A stretch of 64,000 nucleotides of DNA from Martelella sp. NC20 (GTDB lineage Bacteria > Pseudomonadota > Alphaproteobacteria > Rhizobiales > Rhizobiaceae), in NCBI RefSeq assembly GCF_013459645.1, contig NZ_CP054861.1, positions 3,956,001 through 4,020,000 on the forward strand, read 5' to 3'. A program made the translations under genes and the position numbers. Positions 17,365-25,618 of this stretch are shown here, in pieces (within the stretch, counting starts at the first letter, position 1; each line of letters begins with the position of its first letter). The notes under the pieces were generated by a model that had not been told where the DNA came from, made no database searches, and was given only the letters and a program-made list of their open reading frames with translations.

Positions 17365-18334
17365 GTTGTGACCTTTCCAGAGTGTTGAGAACCACCGAAG
17401 CGGTCTGCTCATCGACGATGAGCGAATTGAGCCGGCGACCGTTCAGCACGGCCTGAATGGGTTCGATCTTCTCCGCGCCCGAAGCGACGCCGATGACATG
17501 CGGGCAGCGTGAAAGCTCGTCCGGAGCGAGCGCGACCAGCCGTTCGTGCAGCGGATAGTCGGCAAGCGTCCCCCCGCGCTTGACGAGATGGGCAAGGAAC
17601 TCGGCCACGACGCCGCTGCGAATGATCTGTTCCCTGTCCGGATTGGGCGCCGGATGGAAATCATAGTAGCTCGAGCCCGGCGTGGTGATCGATCCGACGC
17701 CGACGATCGCGACGCTTGCCCGGCGGGCGAGGTCGAAGACTTCCTTGATCGATCCCATTTCCATCAGCATGTCGCGCTGGGCGCGGCTTTCGGCGAAAAG
17801 CGGCGCATGCAACAGCATCGCGCGCCCGCCGAGCCGCTCGGCGATCTGCGTCGCCAGATGGTTGACGTCGGTGTAGTATTTGCCCTGAACGCCGCCGGTC
17901 AGCGGCACCACGGTGACGTCGAAACGGCGGTCGGGCGACAGGTTCTCGGCAACGGCGCTGACGGCCTTGCCGCCGGTCACCGCGATCACGTCGCCGTCGC
18001 GAATGGTCTCCAGCAGGTGGCTGGCGGCAGCGCGGCCGACCTGCTGCAGCGTCGTATCGGGATTGCCGACAATCGCCGGCGCAACAACCGCAGAGCCCAG
18101 ACCCGTCGCCGAAACCAGCGCCTTCTCGAGGTCGACCAGGCCCTGATAGGGGCTCTCGATGGCGATCTTCACCATGCCGGTGAGACGTCCCTGGCTGATC
18201 AGCCGGTTCACCTTCGATGTCGACAGGTTGAGCATCTCGGCGATCTCCGACTGCTTCCTGCCTTCCAGGAAATGCAGGACCAGAACCGTGTGGATCTGCC
18301 GGATCACGTCAAAATCGTCTTTTTTTCCAGCCAT
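17354..18334 (-). CDS. SorC/DeoR-type sugar-binding transcriptional regulator
   Basis: A 326-residue regulator with an N-terminal helix-turn-helix (RKQSEIAEMLNLSTSKVNRLI, split here as HTH about 24-45) and the SorC sugar-phosphate-binding domain, including TGGKAVSAVAENL (about 112-124) and VGVGSITTPGSSYYDF. Family members such as EryD and DeoR/SorC respond to a phosphorylated sugar. It sits inside the operon it probably controls, between the permease and the aldo/keto reductase. Upstream in-frame codons to 18457 run into the permease gene and are rejected in favour of the ATG at 18334. Confidence 0.87.
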   Translation of the reverse strand: MAGKKDDFDVIRQIHTVLVLHFLEGRKQSEIAEMLNLSTSKVNRLISQGRLTGMVKIAIESPYQGLVDLEKALVSATGLGSAVVAPAIVGNPDTTLQQVGRAAASHLLETIRDGDVIAVTGGKAVSAVAENLSPDRRFDVTVVPLTGGVQGKYYTDVNHLATQIAERLGGRAMLLHAPLFAESRAQRDMLMEMGSIKEVFDLARRASVAIVGVGSITTPGSSYYDFHPAPNPDREQIIRSGVVAEFLAHLVKRGGTLADYPLHERLVALAPDELSRCPHVIGVASGAEKIEPIQAVLNGRRLNSLIVDEQTASVVLNTLERSQHVA

Positions 18335-18365
18335 GTTCGTACCCGTGATTGAATGCAATTGCGGT

Positions 18366-19373
18366 TCAGCCGCGCCGCTTGTTGAAATAGTGATCGATGG
18401 ACACCGCGGACAGCAGGATGGAGCCCCTGATAATGTCCTGCCAGTAGACCGAGACATCCAGCAAAGCCAGCGACGACGACACCACCGACAGCAGCACCGC
18501 GCCGAGGATCGCCCCGAAGATCGTCCCCGAGCCGCCCGAAAGGCTCGCCCCGCCGATGACGGCGGCGGCGATGACGTTCAGTTCCATGCCGATGCCGAAT
18601 GTCGGCTGGGCCGAGCCGAAACGCGCCATGTAGATGACGCCGGCAACGCCGCACAAGGCGGAACACAATGTGGTGGTCAGGAAAACAACCCTCTTGGTGC
18701 GGATGCCGGAATAGGCGGCGGCCTTCTCGTTGCTGCCGGTATAAAACACCTTGCGGAACATGGTGGTGCGGCGAAGCATGAAATCGAACGCGATCACGAT
18801 GACCAGAAAGATCACGATGACCACGGGAACGACGCCGATCGTGCCCTGACCGATGAACTTGAATTCCGGCGGCAGGGTGTAAAGCCCGATCGGCCGGCCG
18901 CCAGTGCCCAGAAGGCATGCGCCGCGGGCGATCACCATCACCGCGAGCGACACGATGAAGTGGTGAAGCCCCACCCTGGTGACGAATATGCCCATCACGG
19001 CGCCAATGCCGGTGCAGGCGAGGATCGATATCGCCGATGCCGTCCAGGGATCGACGCCGGCGAGAAACAAAAGCCCCGCGATCACCATCGCCAGCGCCGT
19101 GACCGACCCGACAGAGAGGTCGATACCGCCGGAAATCAGCAGGATCGTCATGCCGACGACGACGATGCCCTCGACCGCAAAGGCCATGGTCATGGCGCGA
19201 ATGTTGACCCAGGTCAGGAAATACGGCGAGGCAAACGACATGACGATGAACAGGACGAGAATGATGGCGATGAGCCCGGTCTCGCGCATGCCCAGGATAT
19301 GCCTGAGGATTCGTGACATCTGGCTGCGCTGCGCGCGCTTTTCGTTGGCGTTCATTACGTTTTCAACACTCAT
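18366..19373 (-). CDS. Sugar ABC transporter permease (RbsC family)
   Basis: A 335-residue inner-membrane protein with eight to ten hydrophobic helices and the family motif LLISGGIDLSVGSVTALAMV (about 74-93), the hallmark of ribose/xylose-type permeases. A second conserved segment, AAAVIGGASLSGGSGTIFG near 265, faces the ATPase. It follows the ATPase gene by 10 bp and is the membrane channel for the operon's binding protein. Confidence 0.93.
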   Translation of the reverse strand: MSVENVMNANEKRAQRSQMSRILRHILGMRETGLIAIILVLFIVMSFASPYFLTWVNIRAMTMAFAVEGIVVVGMTILLISGGIDLSVGSVTALAMVIAGLLFLAGVDPWTASAISILACTGIGAVMGIFVTRVGLHHFIVSLAVMVIARGACLLGTGGRPIGLYTLPPEFKFIGQGTIGVVPVVIVIFLVIVIAFDFMLRRTTMFRKVFYTGSNEKAAAYSGIRTKRVVFLTTTLCSALCGVAGVIYMARFGSAQPTFGIGMELNVIAAAVIGGASLSGGSGTIFGAILGAVLLSVVSSSLALLDVSVYWQDIIRGSILLSAVSIDHYFNKRRG

Positions 19374-19383
19374 TTCTCTTCCC

Positions 19384-20898
19384 TCATGCCCTCTCTGCCT
19401 GCTCCAGAGACGCCAGATACATGATATTCTCCTCCGTCATGTCGGCCCCGCTGACCTCGCCGGCGATCTCGCCTTCGCGCACCACAAGCACGCGGTCGCA
19501 AAGCCCGATCAGTTCGGGCAGTTCGGAGGAGATCACCAGGATGCCGACGCCGTCATTCGCCAGATCGCGCAGGATGCGGTGAATTTCGGATTTCGCCCCG
19601 ACATCGACGCCGCGCGTCGGCTCGTCGAGAAAGATCACCCGCGGTCCAACCGACAGCATCTTGGCAATTGCAACCTTTTGCTGGTTGCCGCCTGAAAGCG
19701 CGCTGGCCCGCTGGCCGACGTGATCGCATTTGATGTTCAGCTGTCTGCAGAGCCGTTCCGCCTGCTCGACCTCGCGGCGATCATCGATGAAGCCGGCGCC
19801 GGACGAGACCTGTCTGACCGAAAGGGCCGAAATATTGGCGGCAATCGACATGTCGAGAAACAGCCCGTCGCCCTTGCGGTCCTCGGAAAGATAGACCATG
19901 CCGTTGTCGATGCTCTCGCGATAGCTGGCGATATCGAGCGTCTTGCCGTTCAGGATCACCGTTCCGGAAACACTGCCCTCAAGCCGGCAGATGCCCCTGG
20001 CGATCTCGCTGCGCCCTGCCCCGATCAACCCGGCAAATCCGAGGATCTCGCCGCGCCTCAGGCTGAAGGAAACATTGCGGAAGCGGCGGGCCTCGCTGAA
20101 ATCGATCACCTCGAGAATAAGGTTTTCAGGCGTTTGATCTTCAGGCCGCTTTTCCGGGTAAAGCGTATCGATGACCCGGCCGACCATGGCGTCGACCACG
20201 CCTTGCGGCGTGATATCACCGATGGCGCGGGTGACGATGTGCGCGCCGTCGCGAAAAACCGAGACGCGGTCGCATGCATTGAAAATCTCGACCATGCGAT
20301 GGGAGATGTAGATGATCGAAATGCCGCTATCGACCAGGCGGCGCATGATCGAAAACAGGATCTGCGCTTCCTTTTCGGTTAGCGCCGCCGTCGGCTCGTC
20401 AAGGATGAGGACGCGGCAGTCGAGCGTCAGCGCCTTGGCGATCTCGACGAGTTGCTGCTCGGAGATCGAGAGGTCGCGGACGAGCCGTGACGGCTCGATA
20501 TCGCTGAGGGTCGACAAGACCTTTCGCGCGCGCGCCGTCAGGTCGCGATAATTCATCAGCAACGATTTCGAGGTGTTCGTCGTCGCCATGAAGATGTTTT
20601 CGGCAACCGAAATGTCAGGGCAGAGCGCAATTTCCTGGTGCACGAAGCCGATCCCGAGCTTCTGCGCCATGGCGGGCGAGGCAATTTCCACCTTGCGCCC
20701 GTCAAGCCGGATCTCGCCGCTGTCAGGTTGAAGAATGCCGTCGATGACATTCATCAGCGTTGACTTGCCAGCGCCGTTCTCGCCCGCGATGGCGTGGATT
20801 TCACCCCGCCTCAGCTCAAAGTCTATACCCTTGAGCGCACGGACCGCGCCGAAGGATTTGGAAATCCCGGATATGCTGAGAATGCTGTCTTGTTCCAT
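19384..20898 (-). CDS. Sugar ABC transporter ATP-binding protein (RbsA family, tandem ATPase)
   Basis: A 504-residue protein with two fused ABC domains. The first has Walker A GENGAGKST (about 36-44), signature LSISEQQLVEIAKAL and Walker B VLILDEPTAAL; the second carries a degenerate Walker A (AGLIGAGRSEIA), signature LSGGNQQKVAIAKML and FLDEPTRGVDVG, as is normal for RbsA/XylG/AraG. It energises sugar import through the adjacent permease. A hairpin-forming repeat separates it from the binding-protein gene. Confidence 0.95.
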   Translation of the reverse strand: MEQDSILSISGISKSFGAVRALKGIDFELRRGEIHAIAGENGAGKSTLMNVIDGILQPDSGEIRLDGRKVEIASPAMAQKLGIGFVHQEIALCPDISVAENIFMATTNTSKSLLMNYRDLTARARKVLSTLSDIEPSRLVRDLSISEQQLVEIAKALTLDCRVLILDEPTAALTEKEAQILFSIMRRLVDSGISIIYISHRMVEIFNACDRVSVFRDGAHIVTRAIGDITPQGVVDAMVGRVIDTLYPEKRPEDQTPENLILEVIDFSEARRFRNVSFSLRRGEILGFAGLIGAGRSEIARGICRLEGSVSGTVILNGKTLDIASYRESIDNGMVYLSEDRKGDGLFLDMSIAANISALSVRQVSSGAGFIDDRREVEQAERLCRQLNIKCDHVGQRASALSGGNQQKVAIAKMLSVGPRVIFLDEPTRGVDVGAKSEIHRILRDLANDGVGILVISSELPELIGLCDRVLVVREGEIAGEVSGADMTEENIMYLASLEQAERA

Positions 20899-20929
20899 GA
20901 TCTCGCCGAACCCGCATCTGTGTCATACC

Positions 20930-20957
20930 CGTCCGGACCGATGAAACGGCCCGGACG
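20930..20957 (-). other. Hairpin between binding-protein and ATPase genes
   Basis: Arms CGTCCGG and CCGGACG with a 14-nt loop, between the stop of the substrate-binding gene and the start of the ATPase gene. There is no T-run, so it is not a standard terminator. Hairpins here commonly protect the abundant binding-protein mRNA or dampen downstream expression. Confidence 0.45.
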
Positions 20958-20972
20958 ACGCATCGTGATCGA

Positions 20973-21992
20973 TCAGCTGGGATCGCGGCCTTCCATGTAG
21001 GTGTTGAGATCGAAGGAGTCGGCGTTTTCCTGCGTGATGACAGCGAAACCGTTGTCGATGAACGGGATCTGCATCGGGTTGGCGCCGGAGACCTTGTAGT
21101 CGTTGAAAGGGTCGATCGCTTCCGGACGGGCCGCCAGGAACGTCGCCAGAAAGCCGGTGAAGCCCTGTATCCCCTGATTGGGGTTGAGCGCCATGTGGAT
21201 GTTGCCCGCCTTGATGTGCTCAAGCGTGGTCGGCGTGATGTCGGCATGCATGATCAGCACATCGGCATCGGCCTCAAGCACGGCCGCCACGGCGCCCTCG
21301 GCGGAACCGGCCTCGGGGATCCAGAGCGCATCAAGCTCGGGATTGGCCTGCAGGATCGATGCCGTCGCCCGGTAGGCCGCATTGCTGTCCTGATTGGTCG
21401 CCTGACGGCCGACGAGTTCCATGCCCGGATAATTTGCTCCCATATAGTCGATCAGGGCAGTTACCCGCAGGTCATGATTGCTCTGGCCCGGATTTTCGAG
21501 CACGGCGTATTTGCCGTTCTCGCCAAGCTGGGAAACGATTTCCTCGGCGGCAAATTTCGCCTCCGCGCGATTGTCCGACGTGATGTAGGCGCTCCGGTTC
21601 GACTTCGGCGAGTCGGCCGCGAAGGTAACGACGGAAACGCCATCGGCGATGGCGCGATTGATGGGCTCGATGAACGGATCGGACTGCATGGGATGCAGCA
21701 GGATGCCCGCCGGCGACTTCACCAGGTCCTGTTCGAAGGACGCGATCTGCTTGGTGATGTCGTAGTCCGGCGTACCCGAAAAGATCGTTTCGCAGCCAAA
21801 TGCCTCCGCCGCCTGCTTGAAGCCCTGATAGACCGGAACCCAATAGGCGTGGCTGGAGACCATGACGTTCATGACATAGGTCTCGCCGGGTTCGCAGGCG
21901 AGCGTATCTTGCGCCGAAGCCGGTGCGGCCGATGTAATGGCTGCCGTGATCGCGACTGCCGAAAAGGCAGTGCTCATTAGAAGATTTCTCAT
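20973..21992 (-). CDS. Sugar ABC transporter substrate-binding protein (RbsB/periplasmic-binding-protein-like)
   Basis: A 339-residue secreted protein; a signal peptide ends near SAAPASAQD (about 24-25). The two-lobe type I fold is suggested by DYDITKQIASFEQDLVKSPAG (about 78 onward), VSVVTFAADSPKSNR and the hinge-like NPNQGIQGF near 280. It captures the substrate in the periplasm for the adjacent ABC genes. The ATG at 21992 has GGAGGAGG in front and is preferred over in-frame upstream codons. It is the first gene of a nine-gene minus-strand operon reaching 10618. Confidence 0.92.
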   Translation of the reverse strand: MRNLLMSTAFSAVAITAAITSAAPASAQDTLACEPGETYVMNVMVSSHAYWVPVYQGFKQAAEAFGCETIFSGTPDYDITKQIASFEQDLVKSPAGILLHPMQSDPFIEPINRAIADGVSVVTFAADSPKSNRSAYITSDNRAEAKFAAEEIVSQLGENGKYAVLENPGQSNHDLRVTALIDYMGANYPGMELVGRQATNQDSNAAYRATASILQANPELDALWIPEAGSAEGAVAAVLEADADVLIMHADITPTTLEHIKAGNIHMALNPNQGIQGFTGFLATFLAARPEAIDPFNDYKVSGANPMQIPFIDNGFAVITQENADSFDLNTYMEGRDPS

Positions 21993-22080
21993 GGATTTCC
22001 TCCTCCAAGGTCGTGAGCGGCCTCCTCCAAGGCCTGATCCAGCACTGCCGAGAATTGCAGCACAAGGACAAATTCGCAAG

Positions 22081-22089
22081 TTATTTCAC
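22081..22089. promoter_or_regulatory. Downstream half-site TTATTTCAC
   Basis: This 9-mer is an exact direct repeat of 22173-22181 and lies just downstream of the -10 box of the sugar-operon promoter, a position suited to a repressor site. Confidence 0.3.
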
Positions 22090-22113
22090 GCATCAAAAAA
22101 ACTTGCAGGAACC

Positions 22114-22142
22114 CGATTACCTCCGGCATGCGGCGCTGTCAA
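22114..22142 (-). promoter_or_regulatory. Candidate sigma70-type promoter of the sugar/polyol operon
   Basis: On the minus strand a perfect -35 TTGACA (22137-22142), 17-bp spacer, then -10 TAATCG (22114-22119). It points to the substrate-binding-protein gene with a leader near 115 nt. Confidence 0.5.
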
Positions 22143-22166
22143 CAGAAATGCAATAAAAACCATTGA

Positions 22167-22180
22167 TGAAATTTATTTCA
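22167..22180. promoter_or_regulatory. Candidate SorC-type operator (palindrome)
   Basis: TGAAAT-TT-ATTTCA, a perfect 6-bp inverted repeat with a 2-bp centre, about 25 bp upstream of the -35 box. It contains the 9-mer TTATTTCAC also found downstream of the promoter, so a regulator could bind both sides. The obvious candidate is the SorC-type protein of the same operon; this is inference. Confidence 0.4.
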
Positions 22181-22348
22181 CTAATTGAGTCACCTCCCTT
22201 TCCCACGGAGAAAACATCCTCGTGTCGCACAACCGAACGGACGATTGATGGATTTGCTTCACAGCGAAGCCGTTGTAGGTCTGCCCCATCGGCGTTCAAA
22301 ACCGCCAATCTACGCTGCAGCCGAATGGCTATGAAAAGAAGGCACACC

Positions 22349-22567
22349 ATGAGACCGACCCTGCGGGCAAAGGCAATTTCAGTTTGCAACGACAAGATCG
22401 AAAAAAAGGGCGAAGGTGTCGGCCTGTCATTCTACGCATTCTTTGCAAACAGAAACGACGACACCGAGCTCCTTATGGAAGCGGCCGAGTGGTGGATCAA
22501 AACCCACGGTCTGGATCACTTCGAGAAAGCGATCAAAATCCGCGCGATGATAGAGTCTGGACAATAG
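22349..22567 (+). CDS. Small conserved-looking protein, DUF6500-like
   Basis: A 72-residue soluble protein beginning MRPTLRAKAISVCNDKIEKK and containing GEGVGLSFYAFFANRNDD and an amphipathic C-terminal half with EAAEWWIKTHGLDHFEKA. From memory it resembles the small DUF6500 family of Proteobacteria; function unknown. The ATG at 22349 is preceded by AGAAGG at a good distance, whereas upstream in-frame codons (22331, 22163) lack a site and give unlikely sequence. It stands alone between the sugar operon and a gene remnant. Confidence 0.6.
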   Translation: MRPTLRAKAISVCNDKIEKKGEGVGLSFYAFFANRNDDTELLMEAAEWWIKTHGLDHFEKAIKIRAMIESGQ

Positions 22568-22585
22568 GCACGGGCTTCGAGACTG

Positions 22586-22705
22586 TTGACGGTGGCCGTC
22601 ATTGGCCCCGCCGGCATGCTATACGACCACACCCGCGGCATCCTGTGGGGCGCCTCCGATCACCGCAGGGATGGCATAGCGCTTGGATATGAGGACTGCC
22701 TGACA
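22586..22705 (+). pseudogene. 3' remnant of a gamma-glutamyltransferase gene
   Basis: Reading from the TTG at 22586, codons give GPAGMLYDHTRGILWGASD followed by HRRDGIALGY. The pattern of a glycine/alanine-rich (G)ASDxRRDGxAxGY tail is the typical C-terminal end of gamma-glutamyltranspeptidases. No upstream coding for the rest of the ~550-residue enzyme exists, and the frame runs on past the expected stop, so this is a fragment of about 30 codons, left by deletion or rearrangement. Confidence 0.5.
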
Positions 22706-22758
22706 AGCGGAGAAACGCAGAGCCGCGAGACGACCTCCGGGCGACGCGATGTATGCGG

Positions 22759-24108
22759 CTACCGCCCGAAACCCGGCTGGAACAGCGAGCCTATCGAAAC
22801 CGCGCCATCCTCGATGCGCAGTTCGATACGGCCGTCATTCTCGCGGTAGAGATCGGGATGGGCGGCGACGAGGCGCGCCTTTTCCGGTTCATCATAGCCC
22901 TGCAGGCCGCCGCCGAAATGGTGGCCGTTGCGTTCCACATCGCGGCAGCCGAGCGTTGCCGCAACCAGCGTATCCTGCTGCCAGCAAAGGCCGGGCTGGC
23001 AGGTCAGGTCTTCGGCCGAAATGAACAGGCGCTCGCCGCGGGCACGGCCGTCAGCCACCCGGGCATAGTTCAGAAGCGCGCGCAGCACGCCCTTGCAGCT
23101 CTTGATCGAGGCGCCCGACCAGCCATGGGCGATGGCGGTAGCGAAGGCATCGTCATGGTCGTCGCTCTCATCGATGATCAGCGGGAAAGCGGAGAGTTCG
23201 ACCGTGATGTCGAGCGTCAGCGCGGTCTCGCGGGCGAAAGGCTGTTCGATGAAGGCGATCGAGGACCGCAATCGCGAAAGCGCCGCATCGCCTTGAAGGC
23301 GCTCGAGAAACGCGGCAAAACGATCGGGCTGATACTGCTCGTTGGCATCGAGCGTGACGCGGTAACTGCCGATCCCGTCGATAAGGGAGGCGATGCGCGA
23401 AAGCCGGTCGATATCGGCTTGCGGGTCGCCCTTGAGCTTGATCTTGAAGGCGTGGATGCCGGTCGCGCGGATGATCGCCTCCAGGCTGACCGGCAGACCG
23501 TCATCGGCGCGTCCCGTCTCCGCCTGGAATATCGGGGCGTCGAAGCCGACGGTCTGGCGCGGCGCGATGGCCGTCAGCGGCGCGATGCCGGCAAGCGCCC
23601 CGGTGATGGCGGCCGCGGAAATATCGCGCGCGCCGAGGGCGCCGACGCCGAAAAGATCGGCTCTGGCGGCCTCGGGGAAATTGACGCCGCGCGCAAGGCA
23701 GAGCGCGTCGATCAACGCCATTTCGACAAGGGCCGGACCGAAATGGGCGGCAAGCCTTGGCGTGCCTTCCGGCATTGCGGCCTCGACCTCACGGCGCATG
23801 CGGGTCGTGGCGGCGGCGATGGTTTCAGCCGCGATGTCCTGCGCCGATTTGCAGGCCAGTTCGAACGAGCGTTTCAGATCGGCGACGGTATCGTCATTGG
23901 TTCGGCTCTCGCGTTTGTCGAACCAGCGCGGCACCATAAGCTGGGCTGCATGCCCCTCAGCCACGCGACCATCGACCTCCAGGGTGAGCGAAACGAAGCC
24001 CTGGTCGGTTTCCGTCACCACGGTGTTGCCGAAATGAAACGGCAGACGGAATTTGACCGGCCGGGCATCGAACGAGATCGCCTTCAGCGAGATCCGTGCG
24101 GCGCTCAT
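22759..24108 (-). CDS. Enolase-superfamily (mandelate racemase/muconate lactonizing-like) enzyme
   Basis: A 449-residue enzyme with the enolase-superfamily layout: N-terminal capping domain and C-terminal barrel. The acid-base and metal residues are in place: KIK at 222-224 on strand 2, metal ligands D254 (TLDANEQY), E288 (FIEQPF) and D313/E314 (IIDESDD), and K336/K339 in SIKSCKG on strand 6. Such enzymes abstract a proton alpha to a carboxylate (racemase, dehydratase or cycloisomerase chemistry). It is longer than the usual ~370-400. Its start overlaps the isomerase gene by 4 bp. A sugar-acid or cyclic-acid substrate is plausible. Confidence 0.82.
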   Translation of the reverse strand: MSAARISLKAISFDARPVKFRLPFHFGNTVVTETDQGFVSLTLEVDGRVAEGHAAQLMVPRWFDKRESRTNDDTVADLKRSFELACKSAQDIAAETIAAATTRMRREVEAAMPEGTPRLAAHFGPALVEMALIDALCLARGVNFPEAARADLFGVGALGARDISAAAITGALAGIAPLTAIAPRQTVGFDAPIFQAETGRADDGLPVSLEAIIRATGIHAFKIKLKGDPQADIDRLSRIASLIDGIGSYRVTLDANEQYQPDRFAAFLERLQGDAALSRLRSSIAFIEQPFARETALTLDITVELSAFPLIIDESDDHDDAFATAIAHGWSGASIKSCKGVLRALLNYARVADGRARGERLFISAEDLTCQPGLCWQQDTLVAATLGCRDVERNGHHFGGGLQGYDEPEKARLVAAHPDLYRENDGRIELRIEDGAVSIGSLFQPGFGR

Positions 24109-24950
24109 CGCATTGTCCTCCCATAAGTCTGCAGATGGGCCCGCGTGGTGGCGGATGCGATCGCAAGCGTGACCTCCGCGTTGACGCAGGTGGTGAACGG
24201 CTCGACCGAAAGGTCGCCGCTATATCCGCTTTGAATGATGGCCGCGATGATGGCCGAAAAATCATCGGTTCCTGTGCCCGGCGCGCCGCGATTGCTGTCG
24301 TTGAGATGCACATGGGCAATCAGCCCGGTCGGCATCCATTTTGCAATCAGCGCGGGCACGCTTTCATCTTCGGCAAGGGCTGCCGAGGAACAGTCGAGCA
24401 TGGTCTTGAAGGCCGGAGACCCGACCATGTCGACAAGCCGGCTCGCTTCCTCCAGCGTGTTGATGAACGGCGTCTGGTCGCGCGACAGCGGCTCGATGCA
24501 ATAGGTCATGCCGGCATCGAGACAGGCGCGGGCGACGGGCGCGATAAGTTTCGCCACATGTTCATAGGTCGCCGCATCCGGGGTGCCGGATAGCGGGCGG
24601 CGCTGGTGAGGCGATCCATGGATGAGCACATGCCCGCCCAGCCCGGCACAGATTTCGACGAGTTTCAGCAGGTAGTCCGTTGTTGCCCTCGTCGCGGCGG
24701 GGTCGGTGATCGACAGATCCGGCGCCGATGACAGCAGCCAGTGCAGCCCGGCAATCCCGATGCCTTCATCGGCCGCCGTCTGCCGCATCGCCTCGACCTC
24801 GCCCGCTGAAAGGTCGCGCGGGTCGGCGGGGAAACTTTCAACCGCAAGCTCCAGCGCGTCATAGCCGATGGCTTTCGCAAACCGGCACTGGGCCTTTAGA
24901 TCGAGGCCCTGCCGGCTCAGCAGTTCGTTGCAGCAGACAAGTCGGGGCAT
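24105..24950 (-). CDS. Sugar phosphate isomerase/epimerase (TIM-barrel, xylose isomerase-like)
   Basis: A 281-residue protein of the AP-endonuclease-2/xylose-isomerase-like barrel family. Metal-ligand positions are suggested by the Glu in YCIEPLSRDQTPF (about 155), the Asp in MLDCSSAALAE (about 185), His in AHVHLNDSNRG (about 213-215) and the Glu in LSVEPF near the C-terminus. Start overlaps the TetR stop by 1 bp (TGATG). It probably isomerises or epimerises a keto-sugar or sugar acid made by the pathway encoded around it. Confidence 0.8.
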   Translation of the reverse strand: MPRLVCCNELLSRQGLDLKAQCRFAKAIGYDALELAVESFPADPRDLSAGEVEAMRQTAADEGIGIAGLHWLLSSAPDLSITDPAATRATTDYLLKLVEICAGLGGHVLIHGSPHQRRPLSGTPDAATYEHVAKLIAPVARACLDAGMTYCIEPLSRDQTPFINTLEEASRLVDMVGSPAFKTMLDCSSAALAEDESVPALIAKWMPTGLIAHVHLNDSNRGAPGTGTDDFSAIIAAIIQSGYSGDLSVEPFTTCVNAEVTLAIASATTRAHLQTYGRTMR

Positions 24951-25606
24951 CAGCAGGCGTCTTTCTGTTTCAGCCAGCCGACGACCGCCTCCGTCGCGCG
25001 GCGGGCATGGGCGTTGAGGCCCTCTTCGCTGGCGTCAAAGCCGAAGACCTCGGCCAGCGTGAACCGGTTTGAAACCGGAAAATAGCAAAGCGAGGCAATC
25101 AGCAGATAGACCTCGACCGGCTCGGCCTTCCTCAGGAAAACGCCGTCCTTCCAGCCGCGCTTGAGAACTTCCTCAAGCTTGATCAGCAATTTGGACTGGA
25201 TTTCGCGCCGGTCGCCGATCTTGCCGACGGACGATCCGTGCCGCAGGTTTTCGGTATTCAGCATGGTGATGAACCAGGGCCGGGTGCGAAAATGGGTCAT
25301 GGTGAACATCACGAGTGCGGCGACGGCATCTTCGGGCGATAGCGCCTCAAGCGCCAGCTTTTCCTCGCCGGCGCGGATCTGCACATAGGCTTCGCGCAGC
25401 GCCGCCTTGTATAGCTCGTCCTTGTCGCCGAAATAATCGTAGAGCAGCGGCTTCGACAGGCCGGCCTGCTCGGCAATGCGGTCGACGCGGGCGCCGTCAT
25501 AGCCGACCGACGAGAATTCATCGAGGGCTGCCTGGAGGATGGCCGCGCGCGATGCCTCCGCGTCGCGCGTCGTCCGTCTTGTCTTTACCGCTGTCCGCCT
25601 CGCCAC
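24950..25606 (-). CDS. TetR/AcrR-family transcriptional regulator
   Basis: A 218-residue one-component repressor. The N-terminal HTH is clear: RAAILQAALDEFSSVGYDGA then VDRIAEQAGLSKPLLYDYFGDKDELY (about 19-66). The C-terminal ligand domain resembles the RutR-type group. It lies between the transporter genes (tctA ends 12 bp upstream) and the isomerase, coupled to the latter by TGATG. Similar palindromes at 29092-29105 and 32400-32417, in front of two units of the same block, are its likely operators. Confidence 0.88.
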   Translation of the reverse strand: MARRTAVKTRRTTRDAEASRAAILQAALDEFSSVGYDGARVDRIAEQAGLSKPLLYDYFGDKDELYKAALREAYVQIRAGEEKLALEALSPEDAVAALVMFTMTHFRTRPWFITMLNTENLRHGSSVGKIGDRREIQSKLLIKLEEVLKRGWKDGVFLRKAEPVEVYLLIASLCYFPVSNRFTLAEVFGFDASEEGLNAHARRATEAVVGWLKQKDAC

Positions 25607-25618
25607 GCCCGTTTCTCC

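Larger units (their letters stand above)
21993..22348. other. Intergenic region with the sugar-operon promoter
   Basis: 356 bp without a convincing gene. Nearest the binding-protein gene it holds the operon leader, a sigma70-like promoter (22114-22142) and two TTATTTCAC half-sites that flank it. The right half (22190-22330) has no motif recognised; it contains the likely 5' region of the small plus-strand gene at 22349. Open frames crossing it in both directions look like chance. Confidence 0.5.

Noticed and set aside
22290..22320. GGCGTTCAAAACCGCC resembling a tRNA T-arm
   Set aside because: No cloverleaf could be built around it and no CCA-type end or anticodon arm was found.
22117..22395. 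92-codon minus-strand frame in the intergenic region
   Set aside because: Crosses the sugar-operon promoter and the small plus-strand gene, has no ribosome-binding site and no family resemblance.
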